A stretch of 48,520 nt of DNA from Armatimonadota bacterium. Its GTDB lineage: Bacteria > Armatimonadota > Fimbriimonadia > Fimbriimonadales > GBS-DC. Shown piece after piece: positions 14,161-23,422 of the stretch (position 1 is its first letter; each line of letters begins with the position of its first letter). The notes beneath the pieces are model-generated. The model was not told the DNA's origin, made no database searches, and saw nothing but the letters and a program-made list of their open reading frames with translations. The translations under genes and the position numbers were made by a program. Where the stretch lies: NCBI GenBank assembly GCA_013359125.1, contig JABWCR010000023.1, positions 1 to 48,520 of the forward strand. The letters are read 5' to 3'.

Positions 14161-15066
14161 ATGAGACGAGTCCTATTGCTTTCTCTCGCGACTGCCGGAC
14201 TGATCGGAGCCGCCTTCGGCCAAGTGTTGTGGGATAACGGGCCGTTACGCACTGGAACCGGCAACGGTTTCAACGGCGCGGACACCAGCGTTCTCGAAGC
14301 CTGTACTAACTTGTTTGGTTCCAACAACAACATCAATGCGCCGATCGCCAATCGACCGGCCGGCGAGCCGATGTATCGAATCGCCGACGACTTTACCTTG
14401 ACCCGCTGCTCGGATCTGTCCGAATTAGAGTGGTTCACATACCAGACTGGTTCGACGACGGTCAGCACGATCACCGGGATCTTTGTTCAGATTTGGGACG
14501 GCCGTCCGGGCGACACGGGATCGAACGTGGTAGCGGGCGATCTGACGACTAATCTGATGACTGCTACCAACTGGACGGGCATGTACCGAGTTACGGGAAC
14601 GGCACTGACTGGCAACACTCGGCCGATCATGCGCGTGCTTGCGAATCTGGCGGGAATTCAGTTAGAAGCCGGTACTTACTGGATCGAAGTGGGCGTTACG
14701 GGCACCCTCGCGTCCGGTCCTTGGGTTCCGCCGGTTACGCCCTCTCGTGCGACAGACAACGCTCGACACTTCATCTTCACCGCGCCCGGCGGCACCACGC
14801 TCGACTGGAACAACAGGCGATGGGCCAACCTAGGGGAAGGCACGTCGACCTGTGCCAACCTGTTGGATGCTCCGTTCATTCTGAGGGGCACGGCGATGGC
14901 TGGCGACGTTAATGGCGATTGCTGCGTGGACGATACCGATCTGGCTATCGTGCTCGAGGCGTTCGGCGATACCGGCGCAGGTCTGCCTGCAGACTTGAAC
15001 GACGACGGAGTCGTCGATGACATCGACCTGGCCATTGTGCTGGAAGAGTTCGGCAACGGCTGTTAG
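14161..15066 (+). CDS. Secreted protein with C-terminal dockerin-like repeats
   Basis: 301 residues. Signal peptide at 1-20 (MRRVLLLSLATAGLIGAAFG). Residues 22-240 look like a beta-sandwich domain that I cannot assign, with RIADDFTL, SELEWFTYQTG, IFVQIWDGRPGD and TYWIEVGV, a pattern seen in secreted proteins of planctomycetes and armatimonadetes. The C-terminus carries two dockerin-type loops, DVNGDCCVDDTDLAIVLEAF and DLNDDGVVDDIDLAIVLEEF, ending FGNGC. GGAGG stands before the ATG and a UUCG-loop terminator follows, so it is a single-gene unit. Confidence 0.85.
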   Translation: MRRVLLLSLATAGLIGAAFGQVLWDNGPLRTGTGNGFNGADTSVLEACTNLFGSNNNINAPIANRPAGEPMYRIADDFTLTRCSDLSELEWFTYQTGSTTVSTITGIFVQIWDGRPGDTGSNVVAGDLTTNLMTATNWTGMYRVTGTALTGNTRPIMRVLANLAGIQLEAGTYWIEVGVTGTLASGPWVPPVTPSRATDNARHFIFTAPGGTTLDWNNRRWANLGEGTSTCANLLDAPFILRGTAMAGDVNGDCCVDDTDLAIVLEAFGDTGAGLPADLNDDGVVDDIDLAIVLEEFGNGC

Positions 15067-15092
15067 TCGATCGTCGTTCGATGAGTCTATCG

Positions 15093-15117
15093 GGGGCGGC
15101 TTCGGCCGCCCCTTTCT
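15093..15117 (+). terminator. Rho-independent terminator with UUCG loop
   Basis: GGGGCGGC (15093-15100), loop TTCG, GCCGCCCC (15105-15112), then TTTCT. It separates the secreted dockerin-like gene from the polysaccharide cluster. Confidence 0.9.
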
Positions 15118-15140
15118 ACATCCGCATCTGGGATACCGGG

Positions 15141-15146
15141 TACCAT
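15141..15146 (+). promoter_or_regulatory. Possible -10 of the polysaccharide operon
   Basis: TACCAT preceded by GGG, a weaker form of the GG-preceded -10 seen elsewhere in the window. It would give a leader of about 28 nt containing GAGGAAA before ATG 15181. No clear -35. Confidence 0.35.
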
Positions 15147-15180
15147 ATCTGCGTTGTTACTTTAACTCGCGAGGAAAGCA

Positions 15181-16305
15181 ATGGAAGGCAAAATTCCCCT
15201 TTTAGATATGACCCCAGAGATCGAATCGATCTGGACGCCGCTGATGGCCGCCATCGAGGGCGCCGTGCGGGGCGGTCGGTTTATCATGGGTCCCAACGTC
15301 AAGGCATTTGAAGAAGAGATCGCCGCCTATTTGGGCGTCAAGCATGCGGTCGGCTGTAACTCCGGCACGGACGCACTGGTACTGGCCATGCGCGCGCTGA
15401 ACCTGGGGCCGGGGGATGAGGTTATCACCACGCCGTTCACCTTTTTTGCCACGGCGGAGTGCGTCAGCCATGTCGGCGCAACGCCGGTGTTCGTCGATAT
15501 CGATCCGGTCTCGTTCAACATCGATCCGAGCCTGATAGAGGCCAAGATTACCCCGCGCACCAAGGCGATCATCCCTGTGCATCTTTATGGCCACTCGTGC
15601 GATATGGACGCGATCATGGCGATTGCCGAGCAGCACGGTTTGAAGGTGATCGAGGACGTGGCGCAGGCGTTTGGCGCTCGCTACAGTGGTCGAAAGGTTG
15701 CGGCTATCGGCCATGCGGGGGCGTTGTCGTTCTTCCCTTCTAAGAACTTGGGCGCGTTTGGCGACGGCGGGATGCTGGTAACGAACGACGACGAGATCGC
15801 GGCGGCTGCGCGCATGTTGAGAGTGCACGGCGCCAAAAAGAAATATTTTAACGAGACGGTGGGCTACAACTCGCGATTGGACGAACTTCAGGCGGCGATC
15901 TTGAGGGTGAAGCTGCCTCATTTGGACGAGTGGAACGCCGGTCGGCGCCGCGCCGCAGAGATTTACAACGAACTCCTAAGAGATGTTGACGGCATCGTAA
16001 CCCCAGAATCGGCGGTCTACACCGACCACGTTTTCCATCAATATACGGTTCGGATTGCGAACGGTCGTCGCGACGAGGTGCAACAGCGATTGAAAGAGGC
16101 GGGCATCGACACGATGGTCTATTATCCGGTCTGCCTGCATCGGTTGCCGCTTTACGAATCGATGGGCGTTTCGTTGCCGTTGGCCGAGCGGGCCAGCGCC
16201 GAGGCGCTTAGTTTGCCGATTTGGCCTACTATCGAGCGCGGCATTCAGGAGCGCGTCGTCGAGGCGCTGAAGAGCGCATTGGGCGCAGAACTGGCCATGG
16301 CCTAA
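15181..16305 (+). CDS. DegT/DnrJ/EryC1/StrS sugar aminotransferase
   Basis: 374 residues. PLP-dependent enzyme that aminates a keto-sugar nucleotide. Lys188 in FFPSKNLGAFGDGG is the Schiff-base lysine and Asp159 in VIEDVAQAFGA contacts the PLP ring nitrogen; GCNSGTDAL holds the phosphate site. The overall pattern, starting IPLLDMTPEIE, is closest to enzymes that aminate 3-keto sugars such as WbpE, but the substrate is not fixed by sequence. First gene of the cluster, with GAGGAAA ahead of the ATG and the FAD oxidase 4 nt downstream. Confidence 0.9.
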   Translation: MEGKIPLLDMTPEIESIWTPLMAAIEGAVRGGRFIMGPNVKAFEEEIAAYLGVKHAVGCNSGTDALVLAMRALNLGPGDEVITTPFTFFATAECVSHVGATPVFVDIDPVSFNIDPSLIEAKITPRTKAIIPVHLYGHSCDMDAIMAIAEQHGLKVIEDVAQAFGARYSGRKVAAIGHAGALSFFPSKNLGAFGDGGMLVTNDDEIAAAARMLRVHGAKKKYFNETVGYNSRLDELQAAILRVKLPHLDEWNAGRRRAAEIYNELLRDVDGIVTPESAVYTDHVFHQYTVRIANGRRDEVQQRLKEAGIDTMVYYPVCLHRLPLYESMGVSLPLAERASAEALSLPIWPTIERGIQERVVEALKSALGAELAMA

Positions 16306-16309
16306 GAGC

Positions 16310-17524
16310 ATGAACTTCGACTATGCGATCGTTGGCGGCGGCATCGTCGGCTTGTCCGTTGCACGGGAGCTGACCCATCGCGCGCCGAAGGCCAAGATCG
16401 CCCTATTCGAAAAAGAGCCGGAGATCGGGCTTCATGCCAGCGGTCGAAACAGCGGGGTTCTGCACTCCGGCATCTACTATTCGCCGGGATCGCTGAAGGC
16501 GCGTTTTTGCGCAGAGGGGGCTCGGGTCTGGAAAGGGTATTGCCGAGAGCGCGGACTGCCGTTGAAGGAGACCGGGAAGATCGTTCTACCGGTTTCGGCA
16601 GACCAGGATACGGCATTGGACTTGCTTTTTGAGCGCGGCAGGGCCAACGGCGCCGAGCCGGAGTTGATCGATGGGAAGTCTTTGGCAGATATGGAGCCGG
16701 AAGCACGGACTGCGACCGGTCGGGCGCTTTGGGTTCGGCAAACGGCGGTTATCGATTCTAGGGAGATTCTACGATCTTTGCGCGACGATTTATCAGATGT
16801 TGAGTTCATCCATGGCCAGACGAAACTTGAGAATCGCGCTGTCGTCGTCCAAGGCCAGCGGTATGAGTTTGGCGAGTTGATCAACTGTGCGGGATTGTGG
16901 GCCGACAAGGTCGCTCAAGCGTATGGCGCGGGAGACGGCTACACGATGCTGCCGATTCGCGGTCGCTATTTCAAGCACGTTGGCGATTTGGCATTGCGGC
17001 ATCAGATCTATCCCGTGCCCGATCTCAACGTGCCGTTTTTGGGCGTTCACTTTACGCTGGGCATCGATGACGCGGTTTACCTGGGGCCGAGCGCCCTGCC
17101 TGCGCTGGGTCGAGAGCACTATCGCGGCTTATCGGGTGCGACGCTCAGATCGGCGGGATCCAACATTGCCCGGATTGCACGGCTGTTTATGGCAAATCGG
17201 AACGGCTTTCGAACATATTTTTGGCGGGAGAGTCGCCGAGCGATTAGGAGCCAGTTTGCTAGGGAGGCGCGGCAAATGGTTCCTCGACTTCGCACTGGCG
17301 ATCTACAAGCCTGCGAAAAGGTCGGTATTCGAGCGCAGTTAGTCGATTTGAAGACCCAATCGCTGGCTATGGATTTTGTGATCGAAAGAGGCGAGCGGTC
17401 GTTGCACGTGTTGAACGCCGTTTCGCCCGGGTTCACTTGCGCGCCCAGTTTTGCACGGCACATCGTCGATCGACTACTTGAATCGAAGGAGAAGGCATGG
17501 ACATACGCGGAAAGCGCTTCTTAG
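16310..17524 (+). CDS. lhgO: FAD-dependent oxidoreductase, L-2-hydroxyglutarate oxidase (LhgO) family
   Basis: 404 residues. The N-terminal dinucleotide fold is DYAIVGGGIVGLSVARELT, followed by the DAO-family HASGRNSGVLHSGIYY and LPIRGRYF; the C-terminal VSPGFTCAPSFA is typical of LhgO. Known members oxidise L-2-hydroxyglutarate and feed electrons to the respiratory chain. Why it is inside a sugar cluster is unclear: it may make a keto intermediate, or it may be a hitch-hiker. The 3' end overlaps the next gene by 28 nt. Confidence 0.85.
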   Translation: MNFDYAIVGGGIVGLSVARELTHRAPKAKIALFEKEPEIGLHASGRNSGVLHSGIYYSPGSLKARFCAEGARVWKGYCRERGLPLKETGKIVLPVSADQDTALDLLFERGRANGAEPELIDGKSLADMEPEARTATGRALWVRQTAVIDSREILRSLRDDLSDVEFIHGQTKLENRAVVVQGQRYEFGELINCAGLWADKVAQAYGAGDGYTMLPIRGRYFKHVGDLALRHQIYPVPDLNVPFLGVHFTLGIDDAVYLGPSALPALGREHYRGLSGATLRSAGSNIARIARLFMANRNGFRTYFWRESRRAIRSQFAREARQMVPRLRTGDLQACEKVGIRAQLVDLKTQSLAMDFVIERGERSLHVLNAVSPGFTCAPSFARHIVDRLLESKEKAWTYAESAS

Positions 17525-18513
17525 CCATCGGGGGCGCAGGGCTGATCGGCTCGCACACAGTCGACCGGTTGCTGAAGGAGGACGTGAAGGAGGTCGTTGT
17601 CTACGACAACTTTGCGAGAGGGAGTTTAGAGAATCTATCGGGCGCGTTGCGCGATCCTCGCTGCAAGATATTTGAGGCGGGGGGCGACTTGCTCCACGCC
17701 GACATTCTAAACGCGGCGTGCCAAGGAATGGACGGCGTATTTCACTTTGCCGCGCTTTGGCTGCTGCAGTGCTGGGAGTATCCTCGCGCAGCGTTCGACG
17801 TGAATATCCGAGGCACGTTCAATGTGTTGGAAGCCTGCATCGATTCGGGCGTCAAGAGGCTGGTCTACTCCTCTTCGGCGTCGGTCTATGGCGATGCGGT
17901 CGAAGAGCCGATGAGCGAGGATCATCCCTACAATAACACCAATTTTTATGGCGCGACCAAGGTCGCAGGCGAGCAGATGTGCCGAGCGCTCTATCATCGA
18001 TACAAAGGTACGGCGAAGGCGTTCGACTATGCGGGGCTGCGCTACATGAACGTGTATGGCCCGCGCCAGGATTACCACGGCGCTTATGTCTCCGTCATTA
18101 TGAAGATGCTGGACCGGCTGGATAAGGGTCAACCTCCGGTGGTGTTCGGGGACGGTTCGCAGGCCTACGATTTTATCTATGTGGAGGATTGTGCGGCGGC
18201 CAACGTCTGCGCGATGAAGGCCGATGCGACCGACCGATTTTACAACGTCGGCATGGGCGTCAAGACCACGATCAAAGAGCTAGCGCAACTGCTTTTGAGG
18301 CTGACCGACTCGAGCCTTGAGATACAGTACGAACCGGCTGGTCAGACTTTTGTGAAGAACCGCATAGGGAGCACTCTTCGTGCGGAGGCGGAGATCGGAT
18401 TCAAGGCGCAGACGCCGCTGACAGAAGGTTTGATGCGTTTGATCCAATGGCGCAATTCGCACATCGAGGAAGTCGAAGCGAGACGCCGAAAGGCAGGTCT
18501 GTCGGATGGTTAA
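17497..18513 (+). CDS. NAD-dependent sugar epimerase/dehydratase (SDR)
   Basis: 338 residues, extended SDR family. NAD-binding motif AIGGAGLIGSHTVDRLL, catalytic Ser in VYSSSASVYG and the Tyr-Lys pair in NFYGATKVAGEQ. It resembles GalE/WbpP-type UDP-hexose 4-epimerases, but dehydratases and reductases share these motifs. AAGGAG (17486-17491) with a 5-nt spacer fixes ATG 17497, inside the oxidase gene. Overlaps the methyltransferase by 8 nt. Confidence 0.88.
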   Translation: MDIRGKRFLAIGGAGLIGSHTVDRLLKEDVKEVVVYDNFARGSLENLSGALRDPRCKIFEAGGDLLHADILNAACQGMDGVFHFAALWLLQCWEYPRAAFDVNIRGTFNVLEACIDSGVKRLVYSSSASVYGDAVEEPMSEDHPYNNTNFYGATKVAGEQMCRALYHRYKGTAKAFDYAGLRYMNVYGPRQDYHGAYVSVIMKMLDRLDKGQPPVVFGDGSQAYDFIYVEDCAAANVCAMKADATDRFYNVGMGVKTTIKELAQLLLRLTDSSLEIQYEPAGQTFVKNRIGSTLRAEAEIGFKAQTPLTEGLMRLIQWRNSHIEEVEARRRKAGLSDG

Positions 18514-19378
18514 GGAAGCGGTCGCGCTGGAGCTTTTGCTGGTCTGTCCCGTCTGCCAGGGCCAACTGCATCGCAAGAACGACGAGAGCGTTTGCGAGAA
18601 CTGCGGGCGCGAGTATCGTTGGCACGACGGCATTCTGGACGCGACGCCCGCGCCTCCGCCCGACCAGGATGTGGCCGAAAAGTGGGGGTTATGGGAGCAG
18701 TTGCAGGCGAATGGCGAAGTGAGCTACACCGAAGCGCCCGATCTGAATCTCTCGATCGGCAAGCGAGAGGACGCGAAGTTTTTTGGAGATTTTGCCGATC
18801 TCAGCGGATTGACCCTGGACATCGGCTGCGGACCGCAAGAGCTGCCTTCCTACGGCGCTGGCGTTAAAGGCAGTTTGGTCGGGATCGATCCGCTTATGGG
18901 CCGACAGCCAAGAGATTTTGCGTTTGTGAAGGGGATCGGAGAGTATCTTCCCTTTGCCGACAATACGTTCGATCGAGCGCTGTTCGCCACTTCGCTCGAT
19001 CATATGCTGAGCCCGGTTCGCGCACTGAAGGAGGCGGCAAGGGTGGTCAAGCCGGGCGGCGGAGTCGCCGTTTGGTACGGCGAGGTTCATGATCATCAGG
19101 ACGAACCTAAAGGCTCCTACTTTACAAAGGCGGCGGCCATGCTCAAGCGCGGAGATATTGCTGGGCTTGCAAAGGCCGTTGCGGCAAAAACCGGATTGTC
19201 TCGCAACCGAAGGGCGTATATGGAGCGGCTGCAGCAGCCAGAGGGCGCGGTAGACATTTATCACTTCTTTCACGTAGAAGACGAAGCGCTGAGGGAGTGG
19301 ATCGCTCAAGTTGGGCTGACCGTTGCCCGAGAAGGCGGTCTCGGCGCAAACCGATTTGTGTACGCCGTGAAAGGATAA
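18506..19378 (+). CDS. SAM-dependent methyltransferase with N-terminal zinc ribbon
   Basis: 290 residues. A Trm112-like zinc ribbon at the start has two CxxC pairs (CPVC near 14 and CENC near 30). A class I methyltransferase domain follows: LTLDIGCGPQELPS (motif I), LVGIDPL, GIGEYLPFADNTFDRALF and RVVKPGGGVAVW. Probably methylates a sugar or glycan; target unknown. Start overlaps the epimerase gene by 8 nt and its TAA shares one base with the ATG of the AsnB gene. Confidence 0.85.
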   Translation: MVKEAVALELLLVCPVCQGQLHRKNDESVCENCGREYRWHDGILDATPAPPPDQDVAEKWGLWEQLQANGEVSYTEAPDLNLSIGKREDAKFFGDFADLSGLTLDIGCGPQELPSYGAGVKGSLVGIDPLMGRQPRDFAFVKGIGEYLPFADNTFDRALFATSLDHMLSPVRALKEAARVVKPGGGVAVWYGEVHDHQDEPKGSYFTKAAAMLKRGDIAGLAKAVAAKTGLSRNRRAYMERLQQPEGAVDIYHFFHVEDEALREWIAQVGLTVAREGGLGANRFVYAVKG

Positions 19379-21243
19379 TGTGCGGAATCGTCGCCGTCGC
19401 TAACTTAGATCGAACGGCCGCATCGCCCGCTACTCTGAGAGGCATGACGGAGGCGGTCAAGCATCGGGGTCCGGACGGCGAAGGCGAATATCTCAACGGC
19501 TTTGTCGCATTGGGCCATCGCAGGCTGGCCATTATCGACCTCTCGCCAGCCGGACACCAGCCCATCTCGAACGAAAGCGGCGACGTTATCCTGACCTACA
19601 ACGGCGAGCTGTTCAACTTTCAGACTTTGCGCGTCGAGTTAGAAGCAAAAGGCCATCGATTTCACTCGAAGACCGATTCCGAGGTCGTCGCTCACGCCTA
19701 CGAAGAGTGGGGGCCGGATTGCGTTTTGCGATTCAACGGCCAGTTTGCTTTTGTGATATTGGACAAGGCTAATCGAAAGTTGTTCGCAGCGCGAGATCGG
19801 TTTGGGGTCAAGCCGCTTTACTATGGACAGTTCGGCGATTCGCTGATCTTTGCCAGCGAGATCAAGTCGATCTTGCAGCATCCTGACGCCAAGGCTCGGA
19901 TTTGCTTTCCAGCGCTGGCGCAGTATCTCACTTTTCAGAACACCTTTGGCGATCTGACGCTTTTCGAGGGCATTCGATTGATGCCGCCCGCCAGCCGAAC
20001 ATTGATCGATCTGGATCGGCCGGGAGACCTGCGAATCGAGACCTACTGGGACTACGACTTTAGCCAGGCCGAGATCAAGGCGAGCGAAGAGGAGGCCGCG
20101 GACGAACTGTATCGGCTGTTCGTACAGGCCGTCTCAAGGCAATTAGTGAGCGATGCGCCGATCGGCTCCTACTTGAGCGGCGGGATGGATTCGGGTTCGA
20201 TCACCGCGATCGCGGCGCGCAGCCTGCCGCGTTTGGCTACGTTCACTTGCGGATTTGATTTGAGCTCGGCTACGGGGATGGAACTCAGCTTTGACGAGCG
20301 TCCCGTTGCAGAGGCAATGGCAAACTGGCTGAAGACCGAACACTACGAAGTGGTGCTCCATGCGGGCGACATGGAGCACGTTTTGCCCGATCTGATCTGG
20401 TATCAAGAAGACTTACGCGTCGGCCAGTGCTATCCCAATTACTATGTGGCGCGCTTGGCGTCCAAGTTTGTAAAGGTTGTGCTGGCGGGCACGGGAGGCG
20501 ATGAACTTTTCGGCGGATACCCGTGGCGATATTATCGAAGCGCCGGCTGCGCCAATCGTGACGAGTTTTACTCGCGATACTACGATTTTTGGCAGCGACT
20601 GGTACCGGACGATCATCGAACTTCGCTCTTTAACGAAGCAACCCTTAGAGACATTGGCAGCGCGCAGCCTTTTGACGCCTTTCGAAGCGTCTTTGATGGC
20701 TACAAGGGCGAACTGATCTGTCCTGAAGACTTTATCAACGCCTCACTCTACTTTGAACTCAAGACCTTTTTGCCAGGTCTGTTGGTGGTCGAGGATAAGC
20801 TGAGCATGGCGCATTCGCTGGAAACGCGAGTGCCGTTTTTGGACAACGATTTGGTCGATTTCGCTCTGCGCGTGCCGGTGCGATATAAACTGAGCAACCT
20901 GGATCAGGCGATCCAGATGGACGAAAACGTGCCTTGGAAACGACGGGCGACCGCCGACGGCAAGGCCGTTTTGCGCTCCGCCATGAGCCGTATTATCCCG
21001 AAGGAAGTTACCGAACGCAATAAGCAAGGCTTCAGCGCCCCCGATGCCAGTTGGTTTAGGGGCGAGAGCATCGACTATATCAACCGCCTGCTTCGGTCGC
21101 CGCGAGCAAGAATCTATGACCTGCTGCAGCCTGCTTATGTTGAATCCGCTCTCGATCAGCACACCAGCGGACAGGCCAACCGAAGGCTCTTCATTTGGTC
21201 GTTGCTGAGCCTGGAGCATTGGTTGAGGAGGTTTGTGCCATGA
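19378..21243 (+). CDS. asnB: Asparagine synthetase (glutamine-hydrolysing), copy 1
   Basis: 621 residues. Cys2 (MCGIVAV) is the class II glutaminase nucleophile, with KHRGPDG and YNGELFNF in the same domain. The synthetase domain has the PP-loop SYLSGGMDSGS and GTGGDELFGGYPW. Members make asparagine or, in sugar clusters, amidate uronic acids or other carboxylates with glutamine nitrogen. The ATG overlaps the previous TAA (TAATG); the frame's upstream extension lies inside the methyltransferase gene. A second AsnB paralogue is 3.6 kb downstream, so at least one is probably specialised for the polysaccharide. Confidence 0.92.
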   Translation: MCGIVAVANLDRTAASPATLRGMTEAVKHRGPDGEGEYLNGFVALGHRRLAIIDLSPAGHQPISNESGDVILTYNGELFNFQTLRVELEAKGHRFHSKTDSEVVAHAYEEWGPDCVLRFNGQFAFVILDKANRKLFAARDRFGVKPLYYGQFGDSLIFASEIKSILQHPDAKARICFPALAQYLTFQNTFGDLTLFEGIRLMPPASRTLIDLDRPGDLRIETYWDYDFSQAEIKASEEEAADELYRLFVQAVSRQLVSDAPIGSYLSGGMDSGSITAIAARSLPRLATFTCGFDLSSATGMELSFDERPVAEAMANWLKTEHYEVVLHAGDMEHVLPDLIWYQEDLRVGQCYPNYYVARLASKFVKVVLAGTGGDELFGGYPWRYYRSAGCANRDEFYSRYYDFWQRLVPDDHRTSLFNEATLRDIGSAQPFDAFRSVFDGYKGELICPEDFINASLYFELKTFLPGLLVVEDKLSMAHSLETRVPFLDNDLVDFALRVPVRYKLSNLDQAIQMDENVPWKRRATADGKAVLRSAMSRIIPKEVTERNKQGFSAPDASWFRGESIDYINRLLRSPRARIYDLLQPAYVESALDQHTSGQANRRLFIWSLLSLEHWLRRFVP

Positions 21244-22136
21244 GCGAGCGCGAGAGCGCGCTGATAACGGGGGCGACTGGTCTCATCGGATCGCATCTGA
21301 CGCGCCGATTGGCCAAGAAGATGAACGTCTTTGCCACCGCCCGGCGCCCTGAAGCTCCCGAATTGGTCCATGCCGGGGCGACTTACATACCGCTCGATAT
21401 GTCGAAGGAATGGTCCCAGCGCGCCCTTCCTGACGGCGTAAGCACGGTGATCCATTTGGCCCAATCGGAGCATTTTCGGGACTTTCCCAAGAATGTCGGG
21501 CATGTGCTGCAGGTCAACACTCACAGCACGGTCAAACTGTTGGATTATGCGCGACGCATGGGGGCGCGGACATTTATCCTGGCCTCCACGGGCGGCGTTT
21601 ATGGCTGGGGCGACCGGCCTTTGACCGAAACGCAGCCCATGAGCGAGTATATGGGTTTTTATGCGGCATCCAAATATGCCGCGGAGACGCTTGCCGACGC
21701 CTATCGAGGATACTTTCACGTCATTACGCTTCGTTTCTTTTTCGTCTACGGCGTCGGACAGGCCAAACATATGCTGATTCCGCGGCTGATCGCCAATATT
21801 CGCGAGAACAAGACGGTTACCTTGGCGGGCGAGAACGGCATTCGCATCAACCCTATTCATGTCGAAGATTCGGTCGATGCGATCGTGGGGGCGATGCGCT
21901 TGGAGCAGAGCGCAAAGATCAACATCGGTGGCCCTGAGGCGCTGAACTTGAGGCAGATCGCCAACGCGATCGGTCAGGCGGTCGGCAAACCTCCGGCATT
22001 TGACGTCCATAAAGAGGCCGAGCAGCGGCACCTTGTCGGGGACATTCGGCGGATGATCGAACTGCTTTCCGCGCCCAAGACCAAGTTTCGAGACGGCATT
22101 TTGCAGGTCGTTCAGGAAGAGTGGTCTGCCCAGTGA
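21240..22136 (+). CDS. NAD-dependent epimerase/dehydratase (SDR)
   Basis: 298 residues. Nucleotide motif ALITGATGLIGSHLTRRL; catalytic Ser in LASTGGVYGWG and the Tyr-Lys pair in GFYAASKYAAE. LRFFFVYGVGQ and INPIHVEDSVDAI agree with extended SDR sugar-nucleotide enzymes. Exact reaction unknown. ATG 21240 overlaps the AsnB stop (ATGA); 15 codons of in-frame sequence ahead of it are inside asnB and are discarded. Confidence 0.88.
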   Translation: MSERESALITGATGLIGSHLTRRLAKKMNVFATARRPEAPELVHAGATYIPLDMSKEWSQRALPDGVSTVIHLAQSEHFRDFPKNVGHVLQVNTHSTVKLLDYARRMGARTFILASTGGVYGWGDRPLTETQPMSEYMGFYAASKYAAETLADAYRGYFHVITLRFFFVYGVGQAKHMLIPRLIANIRENKTVTLAGENGIRINPIHVEDSVDAIVGAMRLEQSAKINIGGPEALNLRQIANAIGQAVGKPPAFDVHKEAEQRHLVGDIRRMIELLSAPKTKFRDGILQVVQEEWSAQ

Positions 22137-23422
22137 AGCGACGAGCCAGGGTATTTCTGGGTTTAACGGAAATCGCTGGCTATTATGCCGGGTTGCGCCG
22201 GGGTTTTGAAGCGCTCGGCTGCCCGGTCTCTTTCGTCAACCTCTCCATCCACCCTTTTCAATATGGCGGTGAGACGGAAAACTGGATCATCCGCGCTACC
22301 ATACGATCGAGGGCGAGACGCCTGCACAGCGGCCGGTTGCTCAAACCTGTCTGGTTCGCGCTGGAGTCGATCTCGATGCTCGGGCTCTTTTGTTGGGCGG
22401 CGGCCCAGCACGATCTTTTTGTCTTTGGTTTCAATTCGACATTCTTTCGATTCTACGAACTTCCTATCTTGCGATTGTTAGGAAAGAAGATCATCTATCA
22501 ATATCACGGCAGCGATTCTCGTCCTCCCTACTTGGATCGAAAGGCGATCAACGATTTAGGAGGCGCATCGAGCGAGCCGTTTATGCGCGAAGTCAAACGC
22601 CGCAAGCGATTTGTCTCGCGAGCAGAGCGATACGCGACGGCGACGGTCAACATTCAACCGCAAGGGCACTTTCACGAGAAGCCGTTTTATCAATGGATGC
22701 GCGTCGGATTGCCCTCTCGGCCTTCTCGGACGCCCGACCAAATTAAGTACGATCCGAGCGCAAACAGCAAGGTCGTCATTCTCCACTCGCCCTCGAACCC
22801 GGAGGCCAAAGGCACCGACCGAATCCGCAAATCGATCGAAGAACTCATCGATTCGGGACTGCCGATCGAGTACGTCGAGATCACCGGCAAGCCGAACAGC
22901 GAAGTTCAGGCCGCGCTTGAACAGTGCGATCTGGTCGTCGATCAGATGTTTGCAGATTATGGGATGCCAGGGCTTGCGACCGAGGCCTCCTGGTTCGGCA
23001 GGCCAACGGTGATCGCCGGATATGCGGCCGAGTTTTGGCCAAGGGAATTGCCCGGAGACGCATTGCCGCCGACCTACTATTGCCTGCCGGGCGATTTTTC
23101 CGACGCCGTTCGACGCTTGGTTGGCGATGGCGAGCTACGCAAGCAACTCGGAGCCAAGGCGCGCTGCTTTGTCGAGACGCAATGGGCGCCTGAGCGCGTC
23201 GCCGAGCGCTACCTTATGATCGCATACGGAGACGCGCCGGAAGAGTGGCTGGTCAATCCGTGCGACATCCGTTACGTGCACGGCTGCGGGCTGATCGAGA
23301 AGGATGTCCGGGCAACGGTGAGGGAATTGATCGAAGCGCACGGCGTCGAAGCATTGATGCTGAGCGACAAGCCCGCCTTGGAGCGTCGTTTTGTCGAATT
23401 TGCGGCAGAGGGCAAGTCGTAA
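22133..23422 (+). CDS. Glycosyltransferase, GT4-like
   Basis: 429 residues with a GT-B-like layout. The N-terminal half (RVFLGLTEIAGYYAGLRRGF) resembles a glycan acceptor domain with a hydrophobic patch near FCWAAAQHDLFVFGFNS; the C-terminal half carries VVILHSPSNPEAKGTDRI, a QCDLVVDQMFADYG and GLATEASWFGRPTV nucleotide-sugar region. Donor and acceptor are unknown. GTG 22133 overlaps the previous TGA (GTGA) and gives the natural start; GTG 22121 is an alternative. An unassigned region of about 70 residues follows the GT domain. Confidence 0.75.
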   Translation: MKRRARVFLGLTEIAGYYAGLRRGFEALGCPVSFVNLSIHPFQYGGETENWIIRATIRSRARRLHSGRLLKPVWFALESISMLGLFCWAAAQHDLFVFGFNSTFFRFYELPILRLLGKKIIYQYHGSDSRPPYLDRKAINDLGGASSEPFMREVKRRKRFVSRAERYATATVNIQPQGHFHEKPFYQWMRVGLPSRPSRTPDQIKYDPSANSKVVILHSPSNPEAKGTDRIRKSIEELIDSGLPIEYVEITGKPNSEVQAALEQCDLVVDQMFADYGMPGLATEASWFGRPTVIAGYAAEFWPRELPGDALPPTYYCLPGDFSDAVRRLVGDGELRKQLGAKARCFVETQWAPERVAERYLMIAYGDAPEEWLVNPCDIRYVHGCGLIEKDVRATVRELIEAHGVEALMLSDKPALERRFVEFAAEGKS

